Positions 43,865-54,238 of a DNA stretch of 64,000 nt are shown piece by piece. The position numbers and the translations under genes are program-made. The notes beneath the pieces were generated by a model. That model made no database searches. It was not told the DNA's origin and saw only the letters and a list, made by a program, of their open reading frames with translations. This DNA comes from JADGRA01 sp052143535. Lineage in GTDB: Bacteria; Myxococcota; Myxococcia; Myxococcales; Myxococcaceae. Position 1 is the first letter of the stretch, and each line of letters starts with the position of its first letter. Location: positions 62,001-126,000 of the forward strand of contig JBKQSS010000066.1 of assembly GCA_052143535.1 (NCBI GenBank), in the 5' to 3' direction.

Positions 43865-45196
43865 ATGGCCCCGGAATCAGTCGAACACCCCGAGCTTGAG
43901 TCGTTGTGGATGCCCTTCACCGCCAACCGCGCCTTCAAGCGGGCGCCGCGGCTGCTCGTCGCCGCTTCGGGCATGCACTACACCGACGCGCAGGGCCGCA
44001 CCGTCCTCGACGGCACGGCCGGACTGTGGTGCGTCAACGCCGGCCACTGCCGTCCGGCCATTGTCCAGGCCATTCAGCGGGCGGCCGCCACGTTGGACTT
44101 TGCCCCGGGCTTTCAGATGGGACATCCGGCGAGCTTCGCCCTGGCGCAAAAGCTGGCGGCGCTCGCACCGGGGGACTTGGACCACGTTTTCTTCGCCAAT
44201 TCCGGCTCGGAAGCAGTCGACTCGGCGCTGAAAATCGCCCTCGCCTACCACCAATCGCGCGGGGAGCCGGGGCGGGTGCGCTTCGTCGGCCGAATGCGGG
44301 GCTACCATGGCGTCGGCTTCGGTGGCATCAGCGTCGGCGGCATCGAGAGTAACCGCAAGGCCTTTGCCGCCCAGCTGTTGCCCCAAGTGGACCACCTGCC
44401 CCACACCCATGACCTCTCCCACAACGCCTTCAGCAAGGGCCAGCCAGCCTGGGGCGCGCACCTGGCTGACGCCCTCGAGGAGATTGTCGAGCGCCGCGGC
44501 GCGGCCACCATCGCCGCGGTCATCGTCGAGCCGGTGGCCGGCTCTACCGGAGTGCTGGTTCCGCCCAAGGGCTACCTCGAGCGACTTCGAGCCCTTTGCA
44601 CCAAGCACGGCATTCTCCTCATTTTCGACGAAGTCATCACCGGCTTCGGGCGGCTAGGCGCGGCTTTCGGAGCGAGTTACTTCGGCGTCCTTCCGGACAT
44701 GATGACGGTGGCCAAAGGCATCACCAACGCCGCGGTGCCGATGGGGGCGGTGGTGGTTCGCGGCGGCATCTACGACTCGGTGGTAAACGCCGCCGCGGAG
44801 TCGGGCATCGAATTCTTCCACGGCTACACCTACTCCGGGCACCCGCTGGCTTCGGCGGCGGGCCTCGCCACGCTGGAGCTCTACCGCAGCGAGGGCCTCT
44901 TCGAGCGCGCTGCCGCGCTCGCGCCCTTCTGGGAGAAGGCCGTGCATTCGCTGAAGGACGTTTCAAAAGTCATCGACGTCCGCAACCTGGGGCTGGTGGC
45001 CGGCATCGAGCTCGAGCCACGCGCCGGCAAACCGGGGGCGCGGGGGATGGAGACGCTCGCCAATTGCTTCCACAGCGGGCTCCTGGTGCGCGTCACCGGG
45101 GACATCATCGCCCTGTCCCCCTCGCTCATCATCGAGAAGGCCCAAGTCGAGCAGGTGGTCGAGCTGCTGCGGGGCGTCCTCGAGCGCCTCGACTAG
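43865..45196 (+). CDS. Class-III omega-aminotransferase (beta-alanine-pyruvate type)
   Basis: A PLP-dependent transaminase of about 443 residues. Motifs include LESLWMPFTANRAFK near the start, ANSGSEAVDSALKIA for phosphate binding, the IFDEVITGFGRLG aspartate and the Schiff-base lysine in VAKGITNAAVPMGAV. Wording throughout tracks the omega-amino acid:pyruvate transaminases that use beta-alanine or amines as donor and pyruvate as acceptor. I use the ATG at 43865; one at 43838 would add nine residues. There is no adjacent semialdehyde dehydrogenase, although one is often paired with it. Confidence 0.92.
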   Translation: MAPESVEHPELESLWMPFTANRAFKRAPRLLVAASGMHYTDAQGRTVLDGTAGLWCVNAGHCRPAIVQAIQRAAATLDFAPGFQMGHPASFALAQKLAALAPGDLDHVFFANSGSEAVDSALKIALAYHQSRGEPGRVRFVGRMRGYHGVGFGGISVGGIESNRKAFAAQLLPQVDHLPHTHDLSHNAFSKGQPAWGAHLADALEEIVERRGAATIAAVIVEPVAGSTGVLVPPKGYLERLRALCTKHGILLIFDEVITGFGRLGAAFGASYFGVLPDMMTVAKGITNAAVPMGAVVVRGGIYDSVVNAAAESGIEFFHGYTYSGHPLASAAGLATLELYRSEGLFERAAALAPFWEKAVHSLKDVSKVIDVRNLGLVAGIELEPRAGKPGARGMETLANCFHSGLLVRVTGDIIALSPSLIIEKAQVEQVVELLRGVLERLD

Positions 45197-45242
45197 TAAG
45201 GCCCCGCACCCCTCAGACCAGGTGATGCGGGCGCCCCGGCGG

Positions 45243-46145
45243 TCAGCGGCCCGCGCTCTTTGAGTAGCTGACGTCGTACTCGACCAGCCACGTCCGACCG
45301 CTGTCGTTGGAGGTCTCCGCCAGCTGGCGGAGGCGGCCATCCGGCTGCTTGGAAAAGGTAATGCGCCACTTCAGCGGCGCCCCGCGGCGGGTGGCGCTGT
45401 CAGCGCGCAGCTGCAACTCACCATTGCCCTGGTCAAAGCCGCCGGTGAAGAAGATGGGCACCCCGTCTTCGTCAATCCGGTATTGCTCCCACCGCCTCTG
45501 TCCGGGGTTCCAGCTGGAGAGGCTTCTCCCCTCGCGGCCGCCCTCTCCCCGAGTCGTCTCCAGGAGCACGCACCCTCCCAAAATCCGCTCGACGTGGCTC
45601 GTCCCCACCGGGTTGCCGGCCTTGTCCACCACTCTCCAGTCCCCCACCCAGAAGTCGAATTGCCGGTACGGAGAAGCCGACTCGCCGCGCTTGCAGGGCG
45701 CTCGGTTGACTTCCAGGTCGGCGGACAGCTTTTCGAATTTCGGGTCTCCGGCCAGTGTGGCGAATGCCTTCTCCTGGGCGGCGGGAGGCCCGACAGGAAA
45801 GAAGTCTTCCTCGTCGAGCGACTCGAGAATCCTCAGCGCGCGGCCTTTGTCCCCGCTCAGCGCTGCGGCCTGGGCCAGCTGGTACTCAGCCAGGTCCGCG
45901 TTCGCCCCCAGCTTCTCCGCCTTCTCCAGCGGGGCGATGGCGTCGGCGCCTCTTCCAACTTGGACCAGCGACATGCCAAGCCGGAGCCAGGCGACCGCAT
46001 CCTCGGGCGTCTCCTGGGTCAGTTTCTGGTAGGCCTCGGCCGCCTTGGCCCAGGCGTGTTTCTGGAAGGCGGCGTCGGCCACCTTGGAGTCAGCCGTCCC
46101 GGCAGCCAGAACCGCCGGGAGAAGCAGGACAAAGAGAGGGTGCAT
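45243..46145 (-). CDS. Exported TPR / DUF1579-like protein
   Basis: A 300-residue protein with a signal peptide (MHPLFVLLLPAVLAAGTA). Residues about 20-125 contain three TPR-type helix pairs (KHAWAKAAEAYQKLTQETPED). The C-terminal half is a beta-rich domain beginning YRQFDFWVGDWRVVD, a wording shared with DUF1579-type lipocalin-like domains. It probably binds a small hydrophobic ligand or a partner protein; neither is identifiable. It lies 70 bases downstream of acs on the same strand. Confidence 0.82.
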   Translation of the reverse strand: MHPLFVLLLPAVLAAGTADSKVADAAFQKHAWAKAAEAYQKLTQETPEDAVAWLRLGMSLVQVGRGADAIAPLEKAEKLGANADLAEYQLAQAAALSGDKGRALRILESLDEEDFFPVGPPAAQEKAFATLAGDPKFEKLSADLEVNRAPCKRGESASPYRQFDFWVGDWRVVDKAGNPVGTSHVERILGGCVLLETTRGEGGREGRSLSSWNPGQRRWEQYRIDEDGVPIFFTGGFDQGNGELQLRADSATRRGAPLKWRITFSKQPDGRLRQLAETSNDSGRTWLVEYDVSYSKSAGR

Positions 46146-46215
46146 GGGAGAACTCTCGGGGCCGCGGCCGCGGATGCTTTTCCTCTGCGGCGGCGCCGGC
46201 GGGCAGTTTGTTGGG

Positions 46216-48171
<1,956 letters not shown>

Positions 48172-48189
48172 GACGGGAACCCTCGCTGG

Positions 48190-48708
48190 TTACGAGCACT
48201 GGGTGGGAACGGGAGGACAGGCTGGCGGCGTGCACAACGCCGCCTGAAAGTTGAACCAGAATTGACAGTTGCACGCCACCGGGGAGGAGCCGAGGTAGCT
48301 GATGCGCATCACCCCACTGAAGGCACTGGCGTTCAAGGTCGCCCCGTCGAGGTGAAACTGCACGAAGTCGACTTGGCACAGTGTGCCGGCGGTCGCCACA
48401 AGGGGATTGGAGGCGGTCCCGTCGGCGAAGAAATTCTCGTTGTCGAACTGGTACTGCCCCACCAGCTCCACGGCCAGACACTGGGCGTTGGACTGCTGCG
48501 CCAAGGCGAAGCGAATGTCATCGCCGTAGGACTGGAATTGCGCCTGCAGCACCGGGCCGCCGTCGGCGGCCAAACCACAGTCGTCGCGGATGACGTCCTG
48601 AGCAGAAACGCTAAAGACGTAAACGCCCTGCTCGAGCTCGTGCGAGCGCCCGCAGCCGGACCCCAAGAAGAGAAGAAGAGCAAGAAAGGTGCGGGAGACA
48701 TGGCGCAA
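48190..48708 (-). CDS. Cys-rich lipoprotein of unknown function
   Basis: About 172 residues read from a TTG start (another TTG is 12 bases upstream); no ATG or GTG fits, so the exact start is uncertain. The N-terminus RTFLALLLFLGSGC is a lipoprotein signal with the lipidated Cys at about residue 19. The mature part is beta-rich with eight further cysteines, the last six crowded near the end (ACNCQFWFNFQAALCTPPAC). This suggests disulphide bonds outside the cytoplasm. A longer upstream frame is antisense to the M50 gene and is not real. I recognise no family. Confidence 0.7.
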   Translation of the reverse strand: MRHVSRTFLALLLFLGSGCGRSHELEQGVYVFSVSAQDVIRDDCGLAADGGPVLQAQFQSYGDDIRFALAQQSNAQCLAVELVGQYQFDNENFFADGTASNPLVATAGTLCQVDFVQFHLDGATLNASAFSGVMRISYLGSSPVACNCQFWFNFQAALCTPPACPPVPTQCS

Positions 48709-48849
48709 GCGAGGGGACAATAGGGAGAAGGGCCTGGGCGCGGCAATGGTACCCACTCGTCTCAACTTGGGTGTCAAGGCCAAAGGCCTCGCCGCGGCCC
48801 CTCCCCCAGCGTGGGAGGGGCCTCCTAGTCTTCGACTCTGGAAGGGCCC

Positions 48850-49887
48850 ATGCCGACTCTGCTTGCCCTCATCGCCCTCGGCCTGCTCGTCCTGGTGCAC
48901 GAGCTGGCCCACCTCCTGGCGGCGCGGGCGGTCGGAGCTCGCGCTGTCGCCTTCAGCATCGGCCTCGGGCCGCCACTTCACTCCTTCCGCGCTTTGGGGC
49001 AGCGCTGGGTGCTGGGCGGCGTTCCCTGGGGTGGGTGGCTCCGCCTGGAGGGCGAAAACCCCTACCAGCCCAAGCCTGACGTGGAGGAAGTCACCTTTGC
49101 CGAGCTCAGCCCGGCGCGCCGGGCGGCCGTCTTCCTCGCCGGGCCGGCGGCCAGCCTCCTCCTCGGCGTCTTGCTGCTCACCGGCCTGCACGCGCTGGGG
49201 ACATACCTCCCGGTGCCGATGGCGGTGGGCAGCGTGGAGCCCGGCTCGGAGGCCGCCCATGCGGCGCTGCGGCCGGGCGACGTCATCGAGACGGTGGACG
49301 GAGTCGCTGTGCAGCGCTGGGGCGCCCTCACCGAGGCGCTCGGTGCGCGGGCCGGCGAGCCGGTGACGCTGGGGATTCAGCGCGGCACCAGCCAGCTCCT
49401 CGTTTCCGTCCAGCCCAACGCTGACAGCGCTGGCCGTGGGCACCTGGGCATAGCGCAGCAGTACGCCTTCTCCCGGCAGCCGCTGCCGCGCGCCTTCGTG
49501 GCCGCCCTGCACCACAGCGGACAGCTGCTGCGCCAGACGGTGGCCTGGGGGGTGCAGCTCTTCCGAGGGCCCACCGGGGTCGGGCAACCCGGCGCTGCGG
49601 CGCAGCTTTTGCGACGGCTGGCCACCATCGAAAGCTTGGACGGGCTGACGCGCGCGCTGGCCGCGGCCAGCCTCGCTCTCGGCCTGGTTTACCTTTTGCC
49701 GTTGCCGGCGCTCGATGGCGGCCGCCTCTTGCTCACGGCCTGGGAGGCACTGAGGGGGCGGCCACTCGATGCGCGAATGCAGACCGCCCTGCAGCTGCTC
49801 AGCCTCTTGCTGGCCGTCCTGGCCGTGGGCTGGGTAGCGGCGGCCGAGCTCCGCCAGGCCCTTGCCGCCTCGCGTGGCGCCGGCTGA
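48850..49887 (+). CDS. M50 site-2-type membrane protease (short paralogue)
   Basis: A 345-residue intramembrane metalloprotease. The zinc motif HELAH is in the first helix (residues 17-21), with one PDZ domain in the middle (about 125-195, SVEPGSEAAHAALRPGDVIE) and the second zinc motif LPALDGGRLLL in a late helix. Both metal motifs are intact, so it should be active, cutting membrane-bound regulators or remnants of signal peptides. It is distinct from the 550-residue RseP at 54630. The gene is convergent with the MoaD-MoaE gene. Confidence 0.9.
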   Translation: MPTLLALIALGLLVLVHELAHLLAARAVGARAVAFSIGLGPPLHSFRALGQRWVLGGVPWGGWLRLEGENPYQPKPDVEEVTFAELSPARRAAVFLAGPAASLLLGVLLLTGLHALGTYLPVPMAVGSVEPGSEAAHAALRPGDVIETVDGVAVQRWGALTEALGARAGEPVTLGIQRGTSQLLVSVQPNADSAGRGHLGIAQQYAFSRQPLPRAFVAALHHSGQLLRQTVAWGVQLFRGPTGVGQPGAAAQLLRRLATIESLDGLTRALAAASLALGLVYLLPLPALDGGRLLLTAWEALRGRPLDARMQTALQLLSLLLAVLAVGWVAAAELRQALAASRGAG

Positions 49888-49924
49888 GGGCGCCCCCACC
49901 CTCCCCCAAGGGGCCTATTGTGCC

Positions 49925-50587
49925 TTAGGGCCCGAGCCCCACCCAGCTCTCGCCGTCGAGGTACGTTTCGCGCTTCCAAATGGGGGCGTCCTGCTTGAGC
50001 CGCTCGATGGCAAAGCGGCAAGCCTCGAAGGCTTCGGCGCGGTGGGCCGCGGCCGCGGCGATGCACACGGCCGTGTCCCCAGGGACAAGCACCCCCACTC
50101 GGTGGACGATGGCCAGCCGCACTCCGGGCCAGCGCTCCTCGGCTTCACGGCCCACCTCAGCGAGCACTCGCTCGGCCATGGTTTGGTAGGCCTCGTAGGT
50201 GAGCCGCACCACCCGGTGCCCGCGGCTCTCCTCTCGCACCACGCCGGTGAAGGTGACCAGCCCCCCTCGTGCCGCGCCCTCCACGGCCTGCACCACCTCT
50301 TCCAACTTGGGTGGACGCTCCACCACACGAAAGAGCCCCGAGCCGCCGGCGACGGGGGGGATGAGGGCCACTTCGGCTCCCTCCGGCACCACCTCGTCCA
50401 GCTGGGCGAAGGATTGGTTGACGGCCACCCTGAGGTGCGGAAACAGGGGGCGCAATTGCGGGTGGCGTTCACCCACCAGCTCCAGCAGCGCGCGCACCGT
50501 CCCCGGCGGCGGCACCGCGGGAAGCTGCTCCTGCGCGACGCCCGCCCGTTCGCGAGCGGCGGCGAAGTAGAGGACGGAGAACGACAC
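49925..50587 (-). CDS. MoaD-MoaE fusion (molybdopterin synthase)
   Basis: A 220-residue protein joining both subunits of molybdopterin synthase. Residues 1-82 form a MoaD ubiquitin-like fold ending in AGG (Gly81-Gly82), which in free MoaD is the C-terminus that carries the thiocarboxylate. MoaE follows directly (about 84-220), with the active-site Lys region FAIERLKQDAPIWKRE and TFTGVVRE. Free sulfur transfer would need cleavage after Gly82, as reported to my knowledge for MoaX of Mycobacterium tuberculosis. MoeB is encoded about 19 kb away. Confidence 0.93.
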   Translation of the reverse strand: MSFSVLYFAAARERAGVAQEQLPAVPPPGTVRALLELVGERHPQLRPLFPHLRVAVNQSFAQLDEVVPEGAEVALIPPVAGGSGLFRVVERPPKLEEVVQAVEGAARGGLVTFTGVVREESRGHRVVRLTYEAYQTMAERVLAEVGREAEERWPGVRLAIVHRVGVLVPGDTAVCIAAAAAHRAEAFEACRFAIERLKQDAPIWKRETYLDGESWVGLGP

Positions 50588-50596
50588 GAGGGGTGA

Positions 50597-51298
50597 CTAA
50601 AACTCGAAGGCGATGCCAAAAGTAAAGTAGGCAGCGCCCAAGTTGATGCCCTTGGCACCAAAGTTGTCGGCGAAGTCGTCGTTGAACTCGCCAAATAGGT
50701 AGAAGTGGTAGATGCCCGAGTCCTCGCGCGCTTCTCGCGCGTAGGTGGGATTGAGGAAATCCAGCTCCAACGCCAGTCCCAGCGTGAAGCCCCAGCCAAA
50801 CCGGAAGCCGGAGCCCTTGTTGCCGTCGACGACTTCCACCGAGCCGCCCTTGTTCGTCCACCACGGGTAGCACACGCCACCGAGCTCGGCGTAGGGGACG
50901 AGGGGGATGTGGTAGAGGTGCGCCAGGACGTCGTAGCGGTAGACCGCCATCAACCGGATGGGCAGGACAATCAGCCCAGTGGACTCGCCCGACGGCGTCC
51001 CATCCGCCAGCAGCGCTTTCGCATACTTCTCGCCATAGCCCACCGAGAAGCCGATGCCGAGGAAGCCGTACTTGTGCCAGAAGGAGTGGTCGACCTCTAT
51101 CTCGCCCAAAAGCATGGGCGAGTTCCCGAAGGTCTGGACGTAAGCGTCGGACGTCGCGCCGGGGGAGTCGCCAACCCGCGGCTGGTAGAAGCCCAACTTG
51201 AGCTCCAAAATGGTGGTGTTGGGCAGGGAGGGCGCTTCGCTTTGGGCGAACGCGGGAAGGGCAAGCAAGACGACGGACGCAACGAGGACCTGCCTCAC
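50597..51298 (-). CDS. Outer-membrane beta-barrel protein (MXAN_2562-like)
   Basis: A 233-residue protein starting at a GTG that overlaps the upstream stop (GTGA). The signal peptide MRQVLVASVVLLALPAFAQ is followed by alternating amphipathic strands with aromatic ends (LKLGFYQPRV, YGFLGIGFSVGYG, FGIAFEF), and the last residue is Phe, as in many outer-membrane barrels. The gene order with a MYXO-CTERM protein resembles, as I recall, the MXAN_2561/2562 pair of Myxococcus. It is probably an outer-membrane protein; its cargo or role is unknown. Confidence 0.82.
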   Translation of the reverse strand: MRQVLVASVVLLALPAFAQSEAPSLPNTTILELKLGFYQPRVGDSPGATSDAYVQTFGNSPMLLGEIEVDHSFWHKYGFLGIGFSVGYGEKYAKALLADGTPSGESTGLIVLPIRLMAVYRYDVLAHLYHIPLVPYAELGGVCYPWWTNKGGSVEVVDGNKGSGFRFGWGFTLGLALELDFLNPTYAREAREDSGIYHFYLFGEFNDDFADNFGAKGINLGAAYFTFGIAFEF

Positions 51299-52251
51299 CC
51301 CCGCCTCCGCGCTACCGCCAGCAGCAGCACGGTGGCGAAGGCGAGCGCCGAAGGCGCGCCACCGGCCGCGTCGCCACAACCGCCCGGCTGTCCGCCGTCA
51401 TCGAGGTAGTTCGCGTAAAAGCCGTATGTCACCACCGGCGTGCCGGGCACCGGGTTCGAGGCAGCGCTGATGTTGCCGGCGCCATCCACCGTGAAGCCCT
51501 CGATGATGTAGGTGATGCCGTTGACCAGATTGTTGATGGTGACTTTGGCGTTGGCCGGCGAGATGTTGCCCGGCACCGTCACCGGGACCCCGGCGTCTCC
51601 GTCCGGAAATTCCACGGCGTACTGCACCTGGTAGTTGCTGACGCCGGTGAGGTCCGTACCGACTGGCGTCAACGCCACGGAAAGCTTGCTGTCCAGCGCA
51701 GTCACCGTCACCAGCGGAGGGTCCGGAGGGACGTTGTCGTAGATGAGGTTAACGCTGGTCGCCGTAATCGCCGACCCGTTGCACATCCCGCCGGTAGCGG
51801 CGAGGGTCACCCCGGCGCAAAGCTGGTTGGTGAAGGCGGTGACCGAGCCGCATGCGCCGCCGATGCCAGCGTCGACGGCGGCGGCGGTGAAGCCCGGCAA
51901 CGAGTTGAAGGGGAAGCTGAAGGTGTCGTTGGTGAGCCCGCCGGTCAGCTGCCCAGCCTGCGCGGTGTACACCGGTATGTCTGGCGGGTAGTTGGTAGTG
52001 CTGGGCATCGGCCCGGTACAGGTGAAGGCCGTCGTCCAGATGACCAGCGAGGTACAAGCCGCCGTGAGCCCGGTGCCCGTCCAGCTCCCGCCGACGGTGT
52101 AGCCGCAGCCGCTCTGGTTGAAGGCCAGCGTGCTGGTGGTGGTTGACCCATTGCCGCTCACGCTGGTGGTGGCGCCGTTGACGGTAAGCGTCAGGGTTTG
52201 GGCGGACCCGACAGCCGGCAGGAGCAGCAGCGCAACAAGGAGTGGGCGCAT
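51295..52251 (-). CDS. MYXO-CTERM-anchored surface protein (MXAN_2561-like)
   Basis: A 318-residue protein with a signal peptide (MRPLLVALLLLPAVGSAQ). The N-terminal part (about 20-180) is Thr/Ser/Gly-rich and beta, with paired cysteines. A fibronectin type III-like domain occupies about 185-280 (PPDPPLVTVTALDSKLSV). The C-terminus ends in GGC, a hydrophobic helix and RRRG, the MYXO-CTERM sorting signal used by myxobacteria to anchor proteins at the cell surface. It is coupled to the barrel gene by a 4-base overlap. No ribosome site is clear at the ATG. Confidence 0.82.
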   Translation of the reverse strand: MRPLLVALLLLPAVGSAQTLTLTVNGATTSVSGNGSTTTSTLAFNQSGCGYTVGGSWTGTGLTAACTSLVIWTTAFTCTGPMPSTTNYPPDIPVYTAQAGQLTGGLTNDTFSFPFNSLPGFTAAAVDAGIGGACGSVTAFTNQLCAGVTLAATGGMCNGSAITATSVNLIYDNVPPDPPLVTVTALDSKLSVALTPVGTDLTGVSNYQVQYAVEFPDGDAGVPVTVPGNISPANAKVTINNLVNGITYIIEGFTVDGAGNISAASNPVPGTPVVTYGFYANYLDDGGQPGGCGDAAGGAPSALAFATVLLLAVARRRG

Positions 52252-52423
52252 AGGGACGGTGGCGGCAATAGCAAGGCCGAGGCCAGCTTGTCCCATGCCC
52301 TCCAAGGCCGCTGGCGCACCCGGGGAGTGCGCCAGCCGGGCACGCTGGGCCGCCTGGCCGTGTCAAAATGTCAAGCGGCCTGCGGACGCGAAGCCTCCAG
52401 CGATGGCGCCTCGAGGCCCCACC

Positions 52424-53449
52424 TCAATGGGCTAACGAGCGCACCAGTAGCTGCTCGCCGGCCTCCAGCGCCGCACGGCCCACCAGGGCCGGCCCATCGA
52501 GCGCCGCCACCAGCTCCACCACATCCGCGCGCGCGGCGGACGCGCGCACCCTGCCGACCAGGACGGACGCGTCGGAGGACACCAACATGGGCATGGGGTA
52601 GACGCGCTCCGCGCTGGCGTCCAGCAGCTTCAGGCCAGGGCTCTCCCGCAAGCGCTCGCGCACCTCGGCCGGGCTGGCTGGCTTTGCAAGCCGCACCTGC
52701 AGCGCCAGCAAGGAGCCGTGGAAGACGGGAACCAGGACAGCCGTCCCGTCCACGTTGGGCGCCCCAGGACCCCACAGCAGCGTCACCTCGGCCCGCCAGC
52801 TCAACTCCTCCAACGTCCCGCCGCTGGCCTCGCTGAAGGGCCCCACCTGCGGCACCAGGTTGAAGGCCAGCCGGTGAGGAAAGTGAGTGGGCTCGAGCTC
52901 GCGGCCGCTGAGGAGCTGGGCGGTGGTTTGCTCGAGCTCGGTCAGTCCGCGGGCTCCGGCCGAGGATGCGCCGAGGAGGGCGGTGACATGGGCCTCCGTC
53001 ACTCCGTACGCTTGCCGCAGCGGCTCGACGGTGCGCAACAGCCCCAGCGCCACCGGCCCTGGCACCCGCACCACCCGGCCGGGGACAGACCGGACGAGCC
53101 CGTCCCCTCGAAACCCGGGGCCGGCCAGTGGCACCGTGAGCTCCGAAAGGAACGCGCGACTCGTGTCCACCACCCACGCCCCGGCCTTCTGCGCCTCCGG
53201 GGCCAGGGTGCGGGCCACCTCCGCCGGCACGGCGAGCACCACCAGCGCTTGCCCCCGGAAGGCCTCGGGGGCGGCGGCTTCAACTTCCAGAGAGGTGTGA
53301 CCGTAGGGCGCCTCGATGCCCGCCGAGCGCTCACTGGCCAGCGCCGTCACCGCCGTCTCGGGGTGCTCCATTTCAGCCAGCGCCGCCAGCACTTCCCGTC
53401 CCACCAGCCCGGTGGCACCCACCACGGCGACACGCCATTTCTTGTCCAT
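52424..53449 (-). CDS. Catalytically dead aspartate-semialdehyde dehydrogenase homologue (Usg-like)
   Basis: A 341-residue protein with the ASADH fold: NAD(P) motif VVGATGLVGREVL, then DTSRAF, LLGASSAGARGLTELEQTT and the C-terminal LVPVFHGSLLALQ. The active site is missing. Where ASADH has PNCST, this protein reads PGPVA (residues 130-134), so the catalytic Cys is replaced by Pro. The RxPVxxGH segment is also changed. This matches the Usg group of inactive paralogues. I start at the ATG with GAGGAG five bases upstream; a GTG six bases earlier overlaps the tsaB stop. Confidence 0.85.
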   Translation of the reverse strand: MDKKWRVAVVGATGLVGREVLAALAEMEHPETAVTALASERSAGIEAPYGHTSLEVEAAAPEAFRGQALVVLAVPAEVARTLAPEAQKAGAWVVDTSRAFLSELTVPLAGPGFRGDGLVRSVPGRVVRVPGPVALGLLRTVEPLRQAYGVTEAHVTALLGASSAGARGLTELEQTTAQLLSGRELEPTHFPHRLAFNLVPQVGPFSEASGGTLEELSWRAEVTLLWGPGAPNVDGTAVLVPVFHGSLLALQVRLAKPASPAEVRERLRESPGLKLLDASAERVYPMPMLVSSDASVLVGRVRASAARADVVELVAALDGPALVGRAALEAGEQLLVRSLAH

Positions 53450-53451
53450 GC

Positions 53452-54183
53452 TCACTCCTCTTCGCCGCGAATGCGTGCGGCCGGGACGGGCCCCGGCAGG
53501 GGCGGAAACTTCGGGTTGCGTTCTGCCTCACTGGCCCGGAGGTAATGCGGCTCCAGAGCAAACAGTGCCTCGGCGACGAAGGTGGCCGGAATGTGTGCCA
53601 GCCGAGCCACCGCCCAGGCCGACGGGAAGGCCGGCCCCGGTAGCAGCTGCTCGGAGGTGGCGCCCGCTTCCACAAGCGCGTCGCGGACGTCCAAGGCCGC
53701 TGGCCCTAGCACCCGCGCCTCCGGATGGGCCTGGAGGTGCGCACCAAGTTGAGAAGGCGTCCAGGCCTCCTCCGGGGCCGCCTGGACGAGTGATTCGCCC
53801 TCACGCCGGTAGTGGCCGACATAGAGCTCGCCCTTGCGTGCCACCATGGCCGGCAGAAGCGGAGTGTGTTCCGGCCCCTGCAGCGCGAGCGCCATCAGGG
53901 AGGACACCCCGCCCACCGGGCGCCGGTGGGCGTAGGCCAAGGCCTTCACCGTAGCCAAGCCAATACGCAGGCCGGTGAAGGAGCCCGGGCCGAGGCCCAC
54001 CGCATAGCCGTCCACATCCGACAGACGAAGCCCGTGGCGTGCGAGCAGCTCGCCCAGCGCCCCCGGCAGCATCTCGCTCTGTTTGCGTGGTGGCGGATGT
54101 ACCTCCTCGGCGAGTAGCCGACGGCCGGGGCCCACCAGCGCGAGGGACAGCGTCAAGGTGGAGGTGTCCAGGGCGAGCAGCAT
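53452..54183 (-). CDS. tsaB: tRNA threonylcarbamoyladenosine biosynthesis protein TsaB
   Basis: TsaB, 243 residues, is the scaffold partner of TsaD in making t6A37 in ANN-decoding tRNAs. It begins MLLALDTSTLTLSLAL and carries the signature GPGSFTGLRIGLATVKALAY. It is ASKHA-fold without an obvious metal site, as expected. I use the ATG at 54183 because TsaB normally starts at this Asp-Thr-Ser strand; an in-frame ATG at 54234 adds 17 residues. It sits in the uppS-cdsA-rseP operon, as in some other myxobacteria. Confidence 0.92.
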   Translation of the reverse strand: MLLALDTSTLTLSLALVGPGRRLLAEEVHPPPRKQSEMLPGALGELLARHGLRLSDVDGYAVGLGPGSFTGLRIGLATVKALAYAHRRPVGGVSSLMALALQGPEHTPLLPAMVARKGELYVGHYRREGESLVQAAPEEAWTPSQLGAHLQAHPEARVLGPAALDVRDALVEAGATSEQLLPGPAFPSAWAVARLAHIPATFVAEALFALEPHYLRASEAERNPKFPPLPGPVPAARIRGEEE

Positions 54184-54238
54184 CCGCGTTGCCCACCCAT
54201 GCGCTAGCGGTGCCAGCGAGGCAAGCCTTTCCATGCGC

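Noticed and set aside
48721..49899. Upstream extension of the Cys-rich lipoprotein frame
   Set aside because: It is antisense to the M50 protease gene and lacks the lipoprotein signal.
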